Positions 5,115-6,090 of a DNA stretch of 6,090 bases are shown in pieces (positions within the stretch are counted from its first letter, which is position 1; each line of letters begins with the position of its first letter). The position numbers were made by a program, and so were the translations under genes. Where the stretch lies: contig HF999607.1 of the NCBI GenBank assembly GCA_000434055.1, forward strand, positions 1 through 6,090, written 5' to 3'. The DNA comes from Ruminococcus sp. CAG:488. GTDB taxonomy: Bacteria > Bacillota > Clostridia > Oscillospirales > Acutalibacteraceae. Under the pieces are notes generated by a model. It ran no database searches, was not told the origin of the DNA, and saw only the letters and a program-made list of their open reading frames with translations.

Positions 5115-6090
5115 ATGAAAAAAAGAGTGAGAATTATATTGGTTATCATTGTGATTTTGGCAATGATAACAACCAACGTCTATGCTTCCGATTATCCGAC
5201 ATATGACGTAACACTCAACAGCGGCGATGTCGTTGAGGCGAATCAGTATTCTGAGGAAAGATTTAACGGAGAATATGATCCGGAATTTAAGTGCGTAAAA
5301 ACGGTAACTATAAACGCATTGGGAGAAGAACCGATTGTAATAAAAAGATCCGCTTTTTCCGGCAGTGTTACGAGACAGGTTGAGCGCCTTGTAATAAACG
5401 GAACAGGTAAAATCATTCTCAGTTCTTTTGCGTTTTGCTACACAGGCATTACCGATATTGATATCCCATCCAATGTAGTTTTTGAAAACGGTGCAGAGTG
5501 TGTATTCGGAGCAAGCTTTTTGAGAAGGGCGACAATTCGAAGCGATTTGTGTCCGGCAATGTTTCAGGAGTGTTGGTCTTTAATTTACGTTAATTTTTTA
5601 AACCAAAACATTAAAAAAATACCCGTTGACTGTTTTGATACCTGCGGTCTTCTCAGTATTACTATTCCGTCTTCGGTTACCGAGATTGAGGACGGAGCCT
5701 TTCACTCAACTTTTTATCTTGAAAGAGTGAATTTGAATGAAGGCTTGGAAAGCATTGGTAACAGAAGCTTTGAAAACAGTAATTCTATAAAAGAATTGAA
5801 ATTCCCTTCGACTTTAAAAAGTATAGGCGAAAAAAGCTTCTATGATAATTCAAGTTTGGTGAAGTTAGAATTAAACGATGGCTTGGAGACTATTGGTGAA
5901 AATGCTTTTCTTGGTTGCCGTTCGCTTAAATCCGTTACAATACCTGCTTCTGTAACTTCTATCGGGGAAAAAGCGTTTGGGTATTATACTACAGAAAAAA
6001 ACGAGTATAAGAAATATGACGGCTTCACAATCTACGGCTACAGAGGAACGGCGGCGGAGACATATGCAAACGAAAACGGCTTCACGTTCA
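5115..6090 (+). CDS. Secreted BspA-type leucine-rich repeat protein, partial (3' end outside)
   Basis: The frame opens at ATG 5115 after AAGGATGGG and stays open to the window end, giving 325 residues without a stop. Residues 1-24 are a signal peptide: MKKRVR, a hydrophobic core IILVIIVILAM and a cleavage site VYA|S. From about residue 98 onward it shows LRR_5 (BspA, Treponema pallidum type) repeats spaced about 23 residues, with phrases such as IPSSVTEIEDGAF, LNEGLESIGNRSF, LNDGLETIGENAF and IPASVTSIGEKAF. Around 303-325 comes YDGFTIYGYRGTAAETYA, the usual closing unit of such repeat blocks. The protein should be exported; related proteins act in adhesion or protein binding at the surface, but the target cannot be read here. 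Anchoring or other domains may follow beyond the window. Possibly co-transcribed with the preceding 133-aa gene. Confidence 0.9.
   Translation, partial: MKKRVRIILVIIVILAMITTNVYASDYPTYDVTLNSGDVVEANQYSEERFNGEYDPEFKCVKTVTINALGEEPIVIKRSAFSGSVTRQVERLVINGTGKIILSSFAFCYTGITDIDIPSNVVFENGAECVFGASFLRRATIRSDLCPAMFQECWSLIYVNFLNQNIKKIPVDCFDTCGLLSITIPSSVTEIEDGAFHSTFYLERVNLNEGLESIGNRSFENSNSIKELKFPSTLKSIGEKSFYDNSSLVKLELNDGLETIGENAFLGCRSLKSVTIPASVTSIGEKAFGYYTTEKNEYKKYDGFTIYGYRGTAAETYANENGFTF

Overview
The window looks like low-GC Firmicutes DNA, probably a Ruminococcus-like gut or rumen clostridium. It is AT-rich with strong GGAGG-type ribosome binding sites, near-consensus TTGACA/TATAAT promoters, a Bacillus/Clostridium-type LexA box, and a secreted BspA-like leucine-rich repeat protein. 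The genus is an inference.

Left two thirds (1-4142): a type II CRISPR-Cas locus without a complete adaptation module in view. On the minus strand are a compact cas9 (1134 aa, all RuvC and HNH catalytic residues present), a cas1 remnant lacking both its N-terminal start and all catalytic residues, and one 36-base CRISPR repeat cut by the window edge. Upstream of cas9, on the plus strand, lies a tracrRNA gene with its own promoter, anti-repeat, AUAAGGC...GCCG stem, a possible H-type pseudoknot and an intrinsic terminator. The first 24 bases of the window are identical to the anti-repeat, which identifies both elements without any database search. The tracrRNA layout recalls the type II-C architecture of Neisseria. 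The tracrRNA carries a second, tandem anti-repeat copy that differs only by two A-to-G changes, both of which keep pairing through G-U wobble. A strong minus-strand promoter lies beyond the tracrRNA terminator, so a cas9 mRNA started there would have a ~240-base leader antisense to the whole tracrRNA.

Middle (4143-4664): a non-coding stretch. Its left half shows little beyond AT-rich sequence and a short direct repeat. Its right half holds a consensus promoter with a perfect LexA-type operator in its spacer, followed by a ~235-base leader. The leader can fold into a multi-branched structure closed by a 10-bp long-range helix, and a competing 9-bp hairpin touches the ribosome binding site of the next gene.

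Right (4665-6090): a 133-aa protein of unknown family, then, 48 bases downstream on the same strand, a secreted BspA-type leucine-rich repeat protein running off the window. The two may be one SOS-responsive transcription unit, but no terminator or promoter settles this.
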